This document shows positions 63,287 to 64,000 of a stretch of 64,000 nt of DNA, piece after piece. The stretch is from the NCBI RefSeq assembly GCF_900635955.1, contig NZ_LR134201.1, positions 1,488,001 through 1,552,000 on the forward strand, in the 5' to 3' direction. The notes below the pieces were generated by a model. That model was not told the DNA's origin and searched no databases. It worked only from the letters and a program-made list of their open reading frames with translations. The first letter of the stretch is position 1. The number at the start of each line of letters is the position of its first letter. This DNA comes from Cedecea lapagei. GTDB lineage: Bacteria > Pseudomonadota > Gammaproteobacteria > Enterobacterales > Enterobacteriaceae. A program made the position numbers and the translations under genes.

Positions 63287-64000
63287 ATGTATGTATATCT
63301 AGGTTTATTTTCAATTATTACATTATTATCTCTCTTGAAGGGTAATAAAGTTTTTTTCAAGCCCATAATGATAGTTTTATTTATATTTTGCGCCTTAAGA
63401 GGTGCTGATGTTGATAGAGACTATCAATCTTATGTCAATATATATGGTTATATTGTCAATGGTTATCATTATGCAATTGAACCGACATTTTATCTGATAA
63501 CATATATATCAGAGTTGCTAACTTCCTCACCTGTATTTATTTTTATAATCTATGCCGCATTAGCTATTTCCTTTAAATATCTTTTCATAAAAGAATGGTC
63601 GCCATATTTATTATTATCAGTGTTAGTTTATTTTTCCAGCATATTTTTGCTGCATGATATGACACAGATAAGAATCGGTGTCGCTAGTAGTATCGGTTTC
63701 TTTAGCCTAAAATATATCATCGAGAATAATTACAGAAAATATTACCTTTGGATCTTAGTTGCAATACTCTTTCATTTTTCAATGGTAGTATTTATTTTTA
63801 TTCCATTGCTTAATTCAAAGAGATTAACTACTAACTTCAAACTGGGTTATTTATCACTTTTGCTTTTCCTTTACGTTTTATATACCTTCAAAATTGACAT
63901 GTTAACACCACTCCAATACGTTACTATTGGCGGGGTGCAAGAAAAGTACAATATGTACAAAGCACAAATAGAGACTGATAATGCAAGTGTAAATGTATTT
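63287..64000 (+). CDS. wzy: O-antigen polymerase Wzy, EpsG-like (3' end outside window)
   Basis: Open from ATG 63287 to the window end (238 codons, no stop). The protein is very hydrophobic with at least six TM helices. It has features of the EpsG/Wzy family: LRGADVDRDYQSY at 37-49, EPTFYLITY at 65-73, DMTQIRIGVASSIGFFSL at 124-141 and LFHFSM at 161-166. It probably polymerises O units in the periplasm. The codon composition is AT-rich like the rest of the serotype-specific block. The position after rfbC, and no other candidate polymerase in view, support the call. Confidence 0.8.
   Translation, partial: MYVYLGLFSIITLLSLLKGNKVFFKPIMIVLFIFCALRGADVDRDYQSYVNIYGYIVNGYHYAIEPTFYLITYISELLTSSPVFIFIIYAALAISFKYLFIKEWSPYLLLSVLVYFSSIFLLHDMTQIRIGVASSIGFFSLKYIIENNYRKYYLWILVAILFHFSMVVFIFIPLLNSKRLTTNFKLGYLSLLLFLYVLYTFKIDMLTPLQYVTIGGVQEKYNMYKAQIETDNASVNVF

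Overview
The window is chromosomal DNA from a member of the Enterobacteriaceae. Gene order and protein sequences follow the E. coli segment fbaB / yegS / CyaR / trhP / baeRS-mdtDCBA / yegD / alkA / dgcE / udk / dcd / asmA / yegH / wza-wcaM / galF / rfb almost gene for gene. The gat operon, ogrK and yegP seen in E. coli are absent. I cannot name the genus from sequence alone; an Enterobacter/Cedecea/Kluyvera-like relative would fit.

Layout. 1-17.6 kb is core genome: the end of class I aldolase fbaB, lipid kinase yegS, the sRNA CyaR with its CRP-type promoter, tRNA hydroxylase trhP, an unrecognised 85-aa gene, the mdtABCD-baeSR drug-efflux and envelope-stress operon with a BaeR box, the Hsp70-like yegD, and alkA with an Ada-type box. 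17.8-21.8 kb is a three-gene insertion between alkA and dgcE, absent from that position in E. coli K-12. It resembles P. aeruginosa wbpV-wbpL-wbpM: a UDP-sugar 4-ketoreductase, a polyprenyl-phosphate HexNAc-1-phosphate transferase and a UDP-GlcNAc 4,6-dehydratase. 21.9-30.4 kb returns to core genome: dgcE, udk, dcd, asmA, yegH. 31.2-53.8 kb is a complete, apparently intact 20-gene colanic acid operon (wza to wcaM), preceded by a 728-bp leader with an RcsAB box and a JUMPStart/ops element. 54.0-64.0 kb is the variable O-antigen locus: galF, a second JUMPStart/ops element, rfbBDA, fdtA-fdtC-fdtB, a flippase gene, a glycosyltransferase gene, rfbC, and the start of an EpsG-like polymerase gene running off the window end.

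How the parts work together. The colanic acid genes make GDP-fucose (cpsB, cpsG, gmd, fcl), start the repeat on glucose (wcaJ), build, decorate and flip it, and export it through Wza-Wzc-Wzb. The rfb/fdt genes make dTDP-L-rhamnose and, by active-site residues, probably dTDP-D-Fuc3NAc for the O antigen. The wbpV-L-M-like cassette, about 33 kb away, has what is needed to make a UDP-6-deoxy-HexNAc (QuiNAc or FucNAc) and load it on undecaprenyl phosphate, so it could start O units from outside the O locus.

Main oddities: the displaced initiation cassette with an intrinsic terminator between its second and third genes; four single-base frameshifts confined to the adjacent O-locus flippase and glycosyltransferase genes (real decay or a local assembly problem); a cluster of perfect hairpins between rfbC and the polymerase gene; and an 81-bp cloverleaf-like repeat inside the colanic acid operon. 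I see no tRNA, rRNA, CRISPR array, insertion sequence or prophage.
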